From Planctomycetia bacterium (lineage in GTDB: Bacteria > Planctomycetota > Planctomycetia > Gemmatales > Gemmataceae), in NCBI GenBank assembly GCA_005799265.1, contig SYHD01000275.1, positions 1-64,000 of the forward strand: DNA of 64,000 bases, read 5' to 3'. Made by a program: the position numbers and the translations under genes. Below the pieces are notes generated by a model. That model searched no databases and was not told the origin of the DNA. It saw nothing but the letters and a program-made list of their open reading frames with translations. Positions 37,830-48,200 of the stretch are shown piece by piece. How positions within the stretch are numbered: the first letter of the stretch is position 1; every line of letters starts with the position of its first letter.

Positions 37830-37875
37830 ACGCGGGGGGCGGAAACAACCCGCGTCTACGACGCGAGGCCAAACA
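37810..37875. repeat. Palindromic repeat overlapping the aminotransferase 3' end
   Basis: gtttagccccgcgtcgtagacgcggg...cccgcgtctacgacgcgaggccaaac. Confidence 0.75.
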
Positions 37876-37886
37876 GGGAAAATTCC

Positions 37887-39368
37887 ATGCGCATCGCCAT
37901 TGGCCAACTGTGGCAGGAAACCAACACCCTCAATCTGCTGCCGACGACGCGCGCGGATTTCGAGGCGTTCGGCATCTTCGAGGGCACGCAGCTCATCGAT
38001 CGCTTCGCGGAGACCAACGAGCTGGGCGGGTTCATTCAAACGCTGCGCGCCTGGCCAGAACAGCCGGAAATCGTCGGCCTCATGCGATTCGCGGCGTGGC
38101 CGAGCGGGCCAGTGACTTCGAGTATGTTCACAATGCTAATGGATGGCATGGTGGACGCCCTGGAACGCGTCGGCAAAATCGACGCGGTGCTGTTGGCTCT
38201 GCACGGATCGATGGTCGCCGAGTGCGAGCCCGATGTCGAGGGGCATCTGCTCGCGCGGATACGCCAGCTCATCGGGCCGAATATCCCTCTCGTGGCGACG
38301 CTTGATCTGCACGCCAACGTCACGCAGCGCATGGTCGACAACGCGGATGTTCTGCCGTTGTATCACACCGCGCCGCATGTCGATGTGATGAGCACCGGCA
38401 AACGCGGAGCCAAGGCGCTGCGTCGGCTCCTCGACGGCGCCCGGCCTGTCACCGCGTTTCGCAAGATACCGATGGTCGTCCCCGCCGAGCGCGCCAACAC
38501 GCAGGATCCGGACAGCTTCAGCTTCGGCGTGCGCAAGACGCTCGAAAGCTGGGAGCGCAATCCCTTCGTTCTGAGCGCGGGCCTCGCGACCGTGCAGCCG
38601 TGGCTCGATATCCCCGAGTTGGGCAGCGCCGTGCTGGTGACGACAACGCATGACGCGCCGCCGGGGTGGGCTGAGACGAGCTGCGCCAATCTCGCCAAAG
38701 AAGTGTGGACGCATCGTCGCGATTATCTGCCGACGCTGGTGGACATCGCCGACGCCGTACGGGCCGCGCATCAACAACCGGACGGCCTGACCGTCATCAG
38801 CGACAGCGCCGACGCGACCACGTCCGGCTCGACGGGAGACAGCACCGCCGTGCTGAGCGAACTTGTGAAGTACGCTTGGCCTCGCCCTGCCCTGGTCACG
38901 CTCGTCGGCCCCGAAACCGTCGCGGAGGCGAAACGGCTCGGCGTCGGCAGCGAAGCAACCATGACGCTCGGCGCGACGCGCAACCCGCGCGACTTCCGCC
39001 CGCTCACGCTGCCCGTCAAGATTGCAAATATCTTCGATGCGAAGTTTATCTTATCCGGGCATCTCGCCGAGAAGCTGCCGATCGACATGGGCCGCTGTGC
39101 CGTGCTCGTTCATCGCGGCGTACATATTGTGGTGACGTCGCGCTCCGGCCCGCACTTCGCGCCGCAGCTCTTTCAGACGGCAGGGCTGGCCCCATTCGCG
39201 GCGGCTGTCCTGATCGCGAAGAGCCCGTGCGGCTTCCGGGCGGCGTATGCTGAGCGCGCCAGGCAGATCTTCGTCGTCAAGGCGCCCGGCTGCGCCCCGT
39301 CCGACTTCTGGAAGCAGCCGTTCAAGCGCATCCCGCGCCCCTTGTGGCCGTGGGATGAATTGCCGTAG
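37887..39368 (+). CDS. M81 family metallopeptidase (MlrC-like)
   Basis: MRIAIGQLWQETNTLNLLPTTRADFE...LLALHGSMVAECEPDVEGHLLARIRQLIGPNIPLVATLDLHANVTQRMV...SDSADATTSGSTGDSTAVL. Confidence 0.93.
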   Translation: MRIAIGQLWQETNTLNLLPTTRADFEAFGIFEGTQLIDRFAETNELGGFIQTLRAWPEQPEIVGLMRFAAWPSGPVTSSMFTMLMDGMVDALERVGKIDAVLLALHGSMVAECEPDVEGHLLARIRQLIGPNIPLVATLDLHANVTQRMVDNADVLPLYHTAPHVDVMSTGKRGAKALRRLLDGARPVTAFRKIPMVVPAERANTQDPDSFSFGVRKTLESWERNPFVLSAGLATVQPWLDIPELGSAVLVTTTHDAPPGWAETSCANLAKEVWTHRRDYLPTLVDIADAVRAAHQQPDGLTVISDSADATTSGSTGDSTAVLSELVKYAWPRPALVTLVGPETVAEAKRLGVGSEATMTLGATRNPRDFRPLTLPVKIANIFDAKFILSGHLAEKLPIDMGRCAVLVHRGVHIVVTSRSGPHFAPQLFQTAGLAPFAAAVLIAKSPCGFRAAYAERARQIFVVKAPGCAPSDFWKQPFKRIPRPLWPWDELP

Positions 39369-39453
39369 TGCCACGAATGGCCGCTTGCACTACGCCAATG
39401 CGGCGGCTACGATATGCCTGCTCTCCCCACCGTGTCACACCAAGGAGTCTCTC

Positions 39454-40059
39454 ATGAAACGCGTGCTGCTGCCAATCCTCTTCGCGGGTTGTCTTCTCAC
39501 CAATGTTCAAGCCGGCGAGAAAGACGGAACCAAAGAACCGCCGAGGGGCTTCACCTCTCTGTTCAACGGCAAAGATCTCTCCGCCTGGAAAAATGGCGAT
39601 AAACAGAAGACCTGGCTCGCTCAGGACGGCCTCATCTACCACACCGGTAAAGGCGGCGGCAACCTCACCACCGCCAAAAACTATAAGGACTTCGAACTCT
39701 TCGTCGATTGGAAGATCGGCAAAGGCGGCGACAGCGGCATCTACCTGCGCGGCAAACCGCAAGTGCAAATCTGGGACAACAAGGAAGGCTCCGGCGGCCT
39801 CTACAACAACCCCGCCAAGAGCGACGGCCGAGTCCCGCTTGTCGTCGCCGACAACAAGCCCGGCGAGTGGAACACCTTCTACATCAAGATGGTCGGCGCC
39901 AAGGTGACCGTCATCCTCAACGGCAAAATCGTCGTCGATAACGCCGTCTTTCTCAATGGTAAGATCTCGGACGAAGGCACGATCGAGCTGCAAACGCACG
40001 GCAATCCACTCTGGTTCCGCAACGTCTTCGTGCGCGAGATCGGTGCAGACAAGAAGTGA
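39454..40059 (+). CDS. DUF1080 (3-keto-disaccharide hydrolase-like) secreted protein
   Basis: GFTSLFNGKDLSAWKNGDKQKTWLAQDGLIYHTGKGGGNLTTAKNYKDFELFVDWKIGKGGDSGIYLRGKPQVQIWD. Confidence 0.93.
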   Translation: MKRVLLPILFAGCLLTNVQAGEKDGTKEPPRGFTSLFNGKDLSAWKNGDKQKTWLAQDGLIYHTGKGGGNLTTAKNYKDFELFVDWKIGKGGDSGIYLRGKPQVQIWDNKEGSGGLYNNPAKSDGRVPLVVADNKPGEWNTFYIKMVGAKVTVILNGKIVVDNAVFLNGKISDEGTIELQTHGNPLWFRNVFVREIGADKK

Positions 40060-40069
40060 TCTCGCATTT

Positions 40070-40127
40070 CGTTTAGCGCTCGCCTCCTGGCGCCAAGTGC
40101 CTGGCGTCATTTCGCGTGCGCTAAACG
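40070..40127. repeat. Palindromic repeat, family A
   Basis: cgtttagcgctcgcc...ttcgcgtgcgctaaacg. Confidence 0.75.
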
Positions 40128-40200
40128 GATTCACCATTACGCGCCTCCGCCATACAATAGATCATCTATTCGCTCGCGTGCTATTTTGCCGAGATCTTCC

Positions 40201-41202
40201 ATGGACCTGAACGACTTCGGAACCCAACCCACCGATTCACGTAACAACGGCGATCAACGCAACTACTATCGACCGCCTGGCTATTTCGCCGCCGAGACGG
40301 GCAATCGGCCCATGCAGTGGAAAGTTGTGCAGTCCGGCGTCTTCGAAGTCTGCGGCATCACCGCGCGACAACTCCCGGCCGGAGCCTACGGGTGCAGCCT
40401 GAATCAGTACGGCGACGTGCAGCTCATGACGCGCGACCTGCAAGTTGACGACCTCATCGACTTCGCCGACAGCCTCCCCGCCAAGATCCTCGAGGAGATC
40501 GAAAACTTCTGGAATCTCGGCGACCTCTTCCTCAAACATGGCTACCTGCACCGCCGCGGCTATCTGCTCTATGGGCCGCAAGGATCGGGCAAAAGCTCGG
40601 TCGTGCATCAGGTCGTGCATCGCATCATCAAGGGCGGCCACGTCGCGGTCTTCTGCGAACACCCCGGCTTCCTCACGCGCGCGATGGAGGTCTTCCGCAA
40701 GATCGAGCCGGACCGCCCCGTCGTTTGCCTCTTCGAGGACATCGACGCCATCATCGAAATCCACGGCGACAGCGAACTCTTGCAGTGGCTCGACGGCTCG
40801 CACCAGATCAACAAGGTCATCAACATTGCGACAACGAACTATCCCGAACGTCTCGATCGCCGCATCGTGTCGCGGCCCCGGCGATTCGATCGCATCATCA
40901 AGATCGAATCGCCAACGGCCGGAATCCGCGAAACCTATCTGAACAAGAAACTGCCCGACCTCGCAAAGGACGGACAGCTCGCCAACTGGGTTCGCCTGAC
41001 GGATGGCCTGTCGTTCGCCGCCATGGCCGAACTGGTCATCAGCGTCGCGTGTTTGGGCAACGGTCTCGAAGAGACAGTAAACCTGTTGCGCATGCTCGAC
41101 GACAACCGCCCCGACAGCAAGGAATTTGAACGCCCCGGCGCGATGGGCTTCGGCCCCGCGCGGCGGCGACTGCATTCTTCTGAAAATGACATTCCATTTT
41201 AG
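40201..41202 (+). CDS. AAA+ ATPase
   Basis: LLYGPQGSGKSSVVHQVVHRI (Walker A), RPVVCLFEDIDAIIE (Walker B), NIATTNYPERLDRRIVSRPRRFDRIIKI. Confidence 0.88.
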   Translation: MDLNDFGTQPTDSRNNGDQRNYYRPPGYFAAETGNRPMQWKVVQSGVFEVCGITARQLPAGAYGCSLNQYGDVQLMTRDLQVDDLIDFADSLPAKILEEIENFWNLGDLFLKHGYLHRRGYLLYGPQGSGKSSVVHQVVHRIIKGGHVAVFCEHPGFLTRAMEVFRKIEPDRPVVCLFEDIDAIIEIHGDSELLQWLDGSHQINKVINIATTNYPERLDRRIVSRPRRFDRIIKIESPTAGIRETYLNKKLPDLAKDGQLANWVRLTDGLSFAAMAELVISVACLGNGLEETVNLLRMLDDNRPDSKEFERPGAMGFGPARRRLHSSENDIPF

Positions 41203-41209
41203 TAGCTTC

Positions 41210-41247
41210 ATTTAGCGCTCGTTCGACCCCACGTACGCGCTAGACGC
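41210..41247. repeat. Palindromic repeat, family A (degenerate)
   Basis: atttagcgctcgttcg...cgtacgcgctagacg. Confidence 0.5.
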
Positions 41248-41265
41248 ACTCTGGAGGATTTTTCC

Positions 41266-41955
41266 ATGTTCCGCCGTTTCCTATTCGCAAGCATCGTGCT
41301 CACGCTTGGCTCCACCATCGCATACGGCCAAACCGACAAGGATCAGAAGAAGGACGAGCCAAAGCAAGAGGAAAAGAAAGAGGCGAAGAAGGAGCCAGCC
41401 AAGCCGGCGTTCCCCGGCTTCCCGGACATCGACGATTTCCTCAAAAAGCTGCCAGACAGCTTGCCGAAAGAGCAAGTCGATCAGATTCGCAAAAACTTGG
41501 AGCAAGCAAAAAAACGCATGGAGGAGGCGCAAAAGCGGATCGAGGAGTTGAAGACACGCCCGTTGCCGAACATCCCCAACCGCTTCGGCACGCGCGACAA
41601 TCGGCTCGGCGCCCGGCTAGAGAAGCCCAACGACACGCTGGTCGCGCAACTTGGATTGGCCACGGGCAAGGGCCAGGTGCTCGCCGACGTCAAGGACGGC
41701 AGCGCGGCGGGCAAGGCCGGGCTCAAGACACACGACATCCTGCTCGAACTGAACGGCAAGGACGTGTCGAGCAATGCGGCCGAGTTCGCCAAGGCGCTCA
41801 ACGAGATCAAGAAGGACACGCCGGTGGACGCGGTAGTGCTACGCGCCGGCAAGCGTGAAACGATCAAGGGCATCACCTTGCCGGACGTGCCGAAGTCAGG
41901 ACTCACGTTGCCCTTGACGCCGCGCATCGAGCCCAAGCGAACGCCGGCGAAGTAA
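41266..41955 (+). CDS. Secreted PDZ-domain protein
   Basis: LGLATGKGQVLADVKDGSAAGKAGLKTHDILLELNGKDVSSNAAEFAKALNE after a signal peptide and Lys/Glu-rich linker. Confidence 0.85.
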   Translation: MFRRFLFASIVLTLGSTIAYGQTDKDQKKDEPKQEEKKEAKKEPAKPAFPGFPDIDDFLKKLPDSLPKEQVDQIRKNLEQAKKRMEEAQKRIEELKTRPLPNIPNRFGTRDNRLGARLEKPNDTLVAQLGLATGKGQVLADVKDGSAAGKAGLKTHDILLELNGKDVSSNAAEFAKALNEIKKDTPVDAVVLRAGKRETIKGITLPDVPKSGLTLPLTPRIEPKRTPAK

Positions 41956-42064
41956 TCCGCGGCCAGTTGTTTATGCTTGCCCGTGCGCGACTCATCAATG
42001 ATTAATCGACCGTGCGATACATTACTGCGCGGAAATTCACACTCGTTCCAATGAGGAACCGTTC

Positions 42065-42664
42065 ATGTGGCGCTTTTACCGGGATACGCTCGTCAGTTTC
42101 GGCGTGGTGCTCATCTGTCTGGCGTCATTGGGTGTGCTCGTCTACAGCTATGATCACGTCGCGCCCCAACCCCCCACCCAGAATCAGGCCAAGGAGACGC
42201 CCAAGCAGGACCAACCGAAGCCGGTCGAAGCCAAGCAGGCCCAACCCGCCGCGCCGATGCCGCCGCGGCGCGGCTTCCGCATGTTCAGCAAGAAAGCGCG
42301 CATGACGACGCTGAGCGAGCGACTCGGCGTCCGCCTGGAAACGCCGGGCGTGGACCTCATGCTCCAACTCGGCCTGCCCGAAGGCGAGGGGCTGTTGATC
42401 GGCGAAGTCCGCGACGATACGGCGGCCGCGAACGTTGGGATGAAAACGGGCGACGTGCTTATCGAGTTGGGCGGACGCAATGTACCGAGTGATCCGGGCA
42501 CGTTCGATTTTCAACTGAGCGACCTTAAGGCTGCCGAGCCGTTGAACGCCGTGATCCTGCGCGACGGGAAAGCCGAAGTGTTGAAGGGACTGATCCTGTC
42601 CGAGCCGACGGCGCGAACGTTTATCTTTCCGTCCAAAAAGAAGGCAGCTCCTGTCGATCCTTGA
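42065..42664 (+). CDS. Membrane-anchored PDZ-domain protein
   Basis: LGLPEGEGLLIGEVRDDTAAANVGMKTGDVLIELGGRNVPSDPGTF; N-terminal TM VVLICLASLGVLVYSY. Confidence 0.85.
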   Translation: MWRFYRDTLVSFGVVLICLASLGVLVYSYDHVAPQPPTQNQAKETPKQDQPKPVEAKQAQPAAPMPPRRGFRMFSKKARMTTLSERLGVRLETPGVDLMLQLGLPEGEGLLIGEVRDDTAAANVGMKTGDVLIELGGRNVPSDPGTFDFQLSDLKAAEPLNAVILRDGKAEVLKGLILSEPTARTFIFPSKKKAAPVDP

Positions 42665-42684
42665 ATCCAGGCATCGCCAGGCCG

Positions 42685-42741
42685 CAATGTGGTGCGACGC
42701 TCCGCATCGCAAATTCACGACGCGGAGCGCCATGCCACATT
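42685..42741. repeat. Palindromic repeat, family B
   Basis: aatgtggtgcgacgctccgca...acgcggagcgccatgccacatt. Confidence 0.75.
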
Positions 42742-42787
42742 AGCCCTGAACAATACCCGCGACAGGCTCCTTGTTTGGGAGATCGCA

Positions 42788-43237
42788 ATGCCGGCAGGAA
42801 AATACACCTACCCATATCCGCGCCCCGCGGTGACAGTCGATGTGGTGATCGCCACGCGCGAGGCCAAGCCGCGCGTGCTTCTGATTCGCCGGAAACATGA
42901 TCCGTTCGCGGGCGGCTGGGCGTTGCCAGGCGGCTATGTGGAAATGGACGAGGCACTCGATGAGGCTGCCCGGCGTGAATTGTTCGAGGAGACAGGGGTC
43001 AAGGTCAAGGAACTGGTGCAACTGCACACCTTCGGCGCGCCTGACCGCGATCCGCGCGGGCGAACGATCAGCGTCGCCTATCTGGCGTTCATCGATGCCG
43101 ACAAGGTGACGCCGCGCGCCGCGGATGACGCCGCCGAGGTGGGCTGGTTCGCGCTCGCCCGTCCACCGGAGTTGGCGTTCGATCACAAGGACATTCTCGC
43201 CTGCGCGCGTCAGTATTTGCGAGAGCACCATGCCTGA
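42788..43237 (+). CDS. NUDIX hydrolase
   Basis: GGYVEMDEALDEAARRELFEETGVKV (NUDIX box). Confidence 0.95.
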   Translation: MPAGKYTYPYPRPAVTVDVVIATREAKPRVLLIRRKHDPFAGGWALPGGYVEMDEALDEAARRELFEETGVKVKELVQLHTFGAPDRDPRGRTISVAYLAFIDADKVTPRAADDAAEVGWFALARPPELAFDHKDILACARQYLREHHA

Positions 43238-44465
43238 ATCCGTGATCGCTTACGTCGCGCTGGGCAGCAACCTCGGTGAACGCCGCGCGCTCATTGCTGA
43301 GGCGATCACTCATTTGCGTGCGCAACCGGGCGTCGCCGTAATAAGAATTTCTTCGTATCACGAGACGGACCCCGTCGGCGGCCCCACAGGACAGGGCAGG
43401 TACGTGAACGCAGTCTGCGAGCTGCGGACGACGCTGTCGGCCATCGACCTGCTGCGCGTGCTCTTGGCCATCGAAACACGCATGGGACGCATCCGCACGG
43501 AGCGTTTCGGGCCACGCACCATGGATCTCGACCTCCTCCTCTACGGAACCGAAATTGTCCGCGTGGACGAACTGATCGTGCCGCACCCGCGCATGCACGA
43601 ACGATTTTTTGTCCTGGAACCGCTGGTCGAGATCGCGCCGTTGGCCCTGCATCCGGAATTACAAAGCACGGCAATGGACCTGCTCCGGCGTTTGCGGCAA
43701 TCGCATCGGCGCGAACTGACGGGGCAGAATGCCGTCGTCACAGGCTCGACGAGCGGCATCGGACGAGCCATCGCGCTGGCGCTCGCCGACGCCGGCGCGA
43801 ACGTGATCGTGCACGGCCGGCGCTCCCTGGAGACGGCCGAGAAAATCGCCGACGAATGTCGGAGTAAGCGCGTCGAAGCACAGTGCCTACTTGCTGATCT
43901 CGGTTTGGAAAGTGGCTGCGCCGGCCTGGTCGACATGGCATCGAAATCGTTGTCGTCGCTTGACATCTGGATCAACAACGCCGGCGCCGACACGCTGACC
44001 GACGCCGCCGCGCAGTGGCCCTTCGAGCGCAAGCTGGAGGCGCTGTGGGCCGTCGACGTACGAGCGACAATTCACTTGTCGCGCAAAGTTGGCGCGCTGA
44101 TGAAGCAGCAAGGCCGCGGCGTCATTCTCAACATGGGCTGGGATCAAGCCGACACCGGCATGGAAGGCGACAGCGGCCAGCTCTTCGGCGCGGCCAAAGG
44201 CGCGGTGATGGCGTTCACGAAAAGCCTCGCGCTAAACCTGGCGCCAGAGGTACGCGTCAACTGTCTCGCGCCTGGATGGATCAAGACCGCCTGGGGCGCT
44301 CACGCATCCGATGTCTGGCAACAGCGCGTGCGCGCCGAGACGCCGCTCGCACGCTGGGGTAGCCCCGACGATGTGGCTCAAGCCGCCTGCTGGCTCGTCT
44401 CCCCCGCAGCGGCGTTCATCACGGGGCAAATCATCCGCATCAACGGCGGCGCTGTGCGGGTCTGA
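43230..44465 (+). CDS. FolK (HPPK) fused to a short-chain dehydrogenase/reductase domain
   Basis: YVALGSNLGERRALIAEAITHL, RFGPRTMDLDLLLYG, PHPRMHERFFVLEPL (HPPK), then VVTGSTSGIGRAIALALADAGANVIVHGR (SDR). ATG overlaps the NUDIX stop by 8 nt. Confidence 0.92.
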   Translation: MPESVIAYVALGSNLGERRALIAEAITHLRAQPGVAVIRISSYHETDPVGGPTGQGRYVNAVCELRTTLSAIDLLRVLLAIETRMGRIRTERFGPRTMDLDLLLYGTEIVRVDELIVPHPRMHERFFVLEPLVEIAPLALHPELQSTAMDLLRRLRQSHRRELTGQNAVVTGSTSGIGRAIALALADAGANVIVHGRRSLETAEKIADECRSKRVEAQCLLADLGLESGCAGLVDMASKSLSSLDIWINNAGADTLTDAAAQWPFERKLEALWAVDVRATIHLSRKVGALMKQQGRGVILNMGWDQADTGMEGDSGQLFGAAKGAVMAFTKSLALNLAPEVRVNCLAPGWIKTAWGAHASDVWQQRVRAETPLARWGSPDDVAQAACWLVSPAAAFITGQIIRINGGAVRV

Positions 44466-44497
44466 GTATCACCGACGCTGCCACACGAGGGCCTTCC

Positions 44498-45259
44498 ATG
44501 CACCGACTTCCCTTGCTCGTTCTCTTCTTCGCCGCCGCAAACCTCGTCGCCCAGGACGCAGGCAAGACGCAGGCGCGCATCCAGAAAAAAACCTACGACT
44601 TCAAGGAAGCCGGCAAAGAAATGGAGTACGCCCTCTTCGTCCACTCCAAGTACGACAAGCAAAACAAGACGCCGCTGCTGGTCGCCCTGCACGGCCTCGG
44701 CTCCAATCCGCAGCAGATCATGCGCTACAAGGGCCTGACCGACTCGGCCGAGAAGCACGGCTTCATCGTCGTCGCGCCGATGGGCTACAACTCCAGCGGC
44801 TGGTATGGCAACACGAGTCCGTTCAAGAAGAAAACCGAGCCGGCCAATCTCGGCGAACTCAGCGAGAAGGATGTCATGAACGTGCTCGACATCGCCCGCA
44901 AGGAGTTCAACATCGACGAAAACCGCATCTACCTCATGGGCCATTCGATGGGGGGCGGCGGCACTTGGCACCTGGGCCTGAAGTACCCGAACCTGTGGGC
45001 CGGCCTGGCGCCGATCGCGCCGGCCATCTTCCGTAAGGCCGACGACGTCGCCAAGATCAAGCACATTCCCGTCATCCTCATTCAAGGCGACAAGGATAAT
45101 CTCGTACCCGTCGCCGGTGCCCGCCGCTGGGCCGAGGCGATGAAGAAGAACGAAATGAAGTACGAATACATCGAGGTCGCCGGCGGCGGCCACGTCGATA
45201 TCGCCATGCAGAACATGCCCAAGATCTTCGAGTTCTTCGACAAACACAAGAAGAAATAG
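44498..45259 (+). CDS. Secreted alpha/beta hydrolase (esterase/depolymerase-like)
   Basis: PLLVALHGLGSNPQQIMRYKGLTDSAEKHGFIVVAPMGYN...IYLMGHSMGGGGTWHLGLKYP...GGHVDIAMQNMPKIFEFF. Confidence 0.9.
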   Translation: MHRLPLLVLFFAAANLVAQDAGKTQARIQKKTYDFKEAGKEMEYALFVHSKYDKQNKTPLLVALHGLGSNPQQIMRYKGLTDSAEKHGFIVVAPMGYNSSGWYGNTSPFKKKTEPANLGELSEKDVMNVLDIARKEFNIDENRIYLMGHSMGGGGTWHLGLKYPNLWAGLAPIAPAIFRKADDVAKIKHIPVILIQGDKDNLVPVAGARRWAEAMKKNEMKYEYIEVAGGGHVDIAMQNMPKIFEFFDKHKKK

Positions 45260-45281
45260 CCGCTTGCAGCGTAGCAGACGC

Positions 45282-48200
45282 TCACATCCCCGCCTGCGCC
45301 ATGGCCTCGCGCACGTCGCGATGGATGCGGCGGCGCACCAGGTATTCGTCGTCGTCAAGCCGTTTGCGCGCTTGCGGATCGAGCGTGAAATCGTCGCTGA
45401 CCAGGGCCAGCATCATCGCCTCGACGACGTTGAACCGGCTCAGCGAGTAGTGCGTTGTCGTCGTATAGTTATCGTAAACGCCTTCGACTTTCCCGAAGAA
45501 CTCGTGGCAGCGCTCCAGCGCGAACTCCATCGGCGCTTGCCCAAGCGCAGTGAGATACGCGCACCCAACCTTCACGTGATCGACCGTCAGAAGCTTCTTG
45601 CCGATGAGTATGTCGTGCGCCTCATCAAGAATGACCCTCGCCTTGGCTTCCTCGCCGAAGAAGAGCCGGCCTGCAGCGATTTCGAGCAAGAGGCCGAGTC
45701 GCTTGGCGAGCGAATCGCTGGCCATCGTCGGCCAGGCAGCGGCGCGGAGCGCTTGGTCCGCGTTCACAATCGCCTCCACGCGTTCCAGCACATGGGGGAC
45801 CAGATCGCGCAGGCCGAACTTGCGCAGCATGCGAAAACTCCCCGCGAAGAGAGGCGTTAGGCATTCGTACGGCGGCGTTTTCGATCCCTCCAACAGCTTG
45901 AGGAACTCGCCGACCAGGTTATGCACGTCCTCGCGACGATCCAGATGCCCGGCCAGCAGCAATCCCTTTTCAAGCAGCAACGCGGACTCCTCGACCTCCT
46001 TGCCCTTGACGAGCTGGGCCGGCACGCGCGCGAGCACCTCCTCGCCGAACGCCTGTCCGAGCCGCGGCGCCAGTTCGAGCGCGGTCGTCAAGATCCGCGC
46101 CTCCGGCTTCGGCGCCCCCTTGAATTTCTGCTTGCCCTTCATGAGTTGCCGCAAACGCTGCATCAGGACGGCGCGATCATGCTGATCCGCGAGGTCGGCC
46201 AGCTCGCGCGTCAGTTCGTCGGCGAATCGGCCATGCCAGCGGGAATAGGCGTTGCGCCGCTCGAACGGTTCGAGGATGCGCGACTTCTCGCGCATGCGAT
46301 CGATCTTGAGCCGCAAAAAGCGCTGGACGTCCTTGAGTTCCTGAAGCTGCTTCGGTTCGGAGACATGCTCGAGGAAATCGGGATGCTCGATCTCGTCAAG
46401 CTGCGTGAGCATCCGGTCGGGCAATCGGTCGAGCGCGGGTTTGCCGTCGAGCGCCTGCTGAACGCGATAGGCAAAAGCGGCATAGAGCCAACTGTGGACC
46501 TCGTCGGCGTTCACCAGCTCCTTGCCGGCGTCGCGCAGCAGATTGCGTGCTTCGTTGTTTTCGCCCAGGCGCGCCAGACCGAACGCGAAGATCAGGTCGA
46601 TGTAAGCGTGCGTCGCCGGCGTCAGCATATTACCGGTCTTGGCCCAGTCCTGCACATTTTGACGCAAGCGCACGATTTCATCGCGCACGATGCGGAAGCG
46701 GTTGTTCGCCTGGAGTCCCGTGAAGCGTAGGAAGCCCGGCAAATCGAGATCAGGCGTCAGGCCTTGCAGATACAGTCGTTCAAGCAGTCGATCGCGTGCC
46801 CGTGCCAACGTCAGCACATCGCCGCCCGACAGACGATGGAGGGCGTGCCAGGCGAGCCAGAGCACGCGCACGCCGAGCAGCCCTTCGTACTTTTCGAGAT
46901 ATTGCTGCAACTTGCCCAGATGCGGGCGCAGCGCGTCGGTGGGAGGCGCGGCGGCGGCCCCGATAAGATAGGCCATCACAAACCGCGCCTGCCCGTGCGC
47001 TATCACGTCGGATTCGACAACGCGCAGGATCTGTGCGAGGCTGACCGCTTGTTTGGATTCATGCTGCAGCCATGCGCTCGGCCAATCCGGCGGGACGCTC
47101 GGCAACTCCCAGAGCGCGTTGCCCCAGCACACCGCGGCATCGCCCGGCTGATTGAGCGCGCCATTGACTTCAGCCAGCTGGCGCCAAATCACCTGCCGTT
47201 CAGGGTCTTCCAATGGCGTTTGCAGCCCGCTGTAGGCGTGCTCCAATTCGCGCAGTCTTTTCTCAAGCTCACCCGGTTCGACCTTCGTCTCGTTCTCGGC
47301 GTCCGCGTCGGCCTTGCGCGTTTTCTTCTTTTCGATCCCGGCCGACTCGCGCGCCGGCTTGCCCGCGTCGTCCTTTTCGCTCGGCTTCTTCGGCTCCTTT
47401 GGCGCAGCCGGGGGCTTGGGCGGTTTCTTCTCCTTGTCGACATCGTCCTTGCAGATGAAACCCTCGAACTGGAATTGCGTCGCACCGAGCCAGGTTGTCA
47501 TCGCTTGATGATCGTGCTCCAACACGTAGTCGACCCACTCAGGCATGGGACGAAATGCATCGTCGGGCAAACTCTCCGGCGTGAACGTCGCATCGACGTG
47601 CGGATGAAGCCAGGTGATGCGCGACTTGTCCTCGGCGAGAAGGCGTATCACCGCATCGCGACGCAGCGGAGGATGGAGTGCCATGCCGACCGGCGTGAAC
47701 AAATTCGGAATGCGCAGATACGAACGAAACGCGATCCCATCGAGCACGAGCACCGGCGGAACGCTCTTCGACGGCCGAATGCGGACGACAACGATCCGTG
47801 TGCCGTCCTTCTCCCCGATGGCGAACGCCAGCCGGGCGAGCAGCTCATTGTCGCTCGAGCGCACGAAATCTTCGAGGTGCGCGATGCCCGCCTCGCCGAG
47901 CAACCACAACTCCGCCGTGTCGGCAACGCCCGAGCGCGTCAGCTTGACGGGGACGCGGATGTGCTCCGATAGTTCAACATCCTGATACGCGCTAGTCGCC
48001 TCGGGTAGCTGAAAATCGATCACCTCATAGATGTCGCGCAGCTTCGTTTCAGGGACGTACGTCCATTGAGAAGGTGCGCGCAGAAGCAGCCATTGGCCGG
48101 TCGGGGGATGCAATTGCTCGGCCAGGGGATGCGTGAAGCCGATCTGGATCCAAACGCCGGGCGCCGTTTCGCGATAGGCGATCGGCGCAGCGTCCACGCC

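Noticed and set aside
46764-47972. 402-aa plus-strand ORF
   Set aside because: Antisense to the 1128-aa protein of the FtsH-like cluster; composition typical of a shadow frame.
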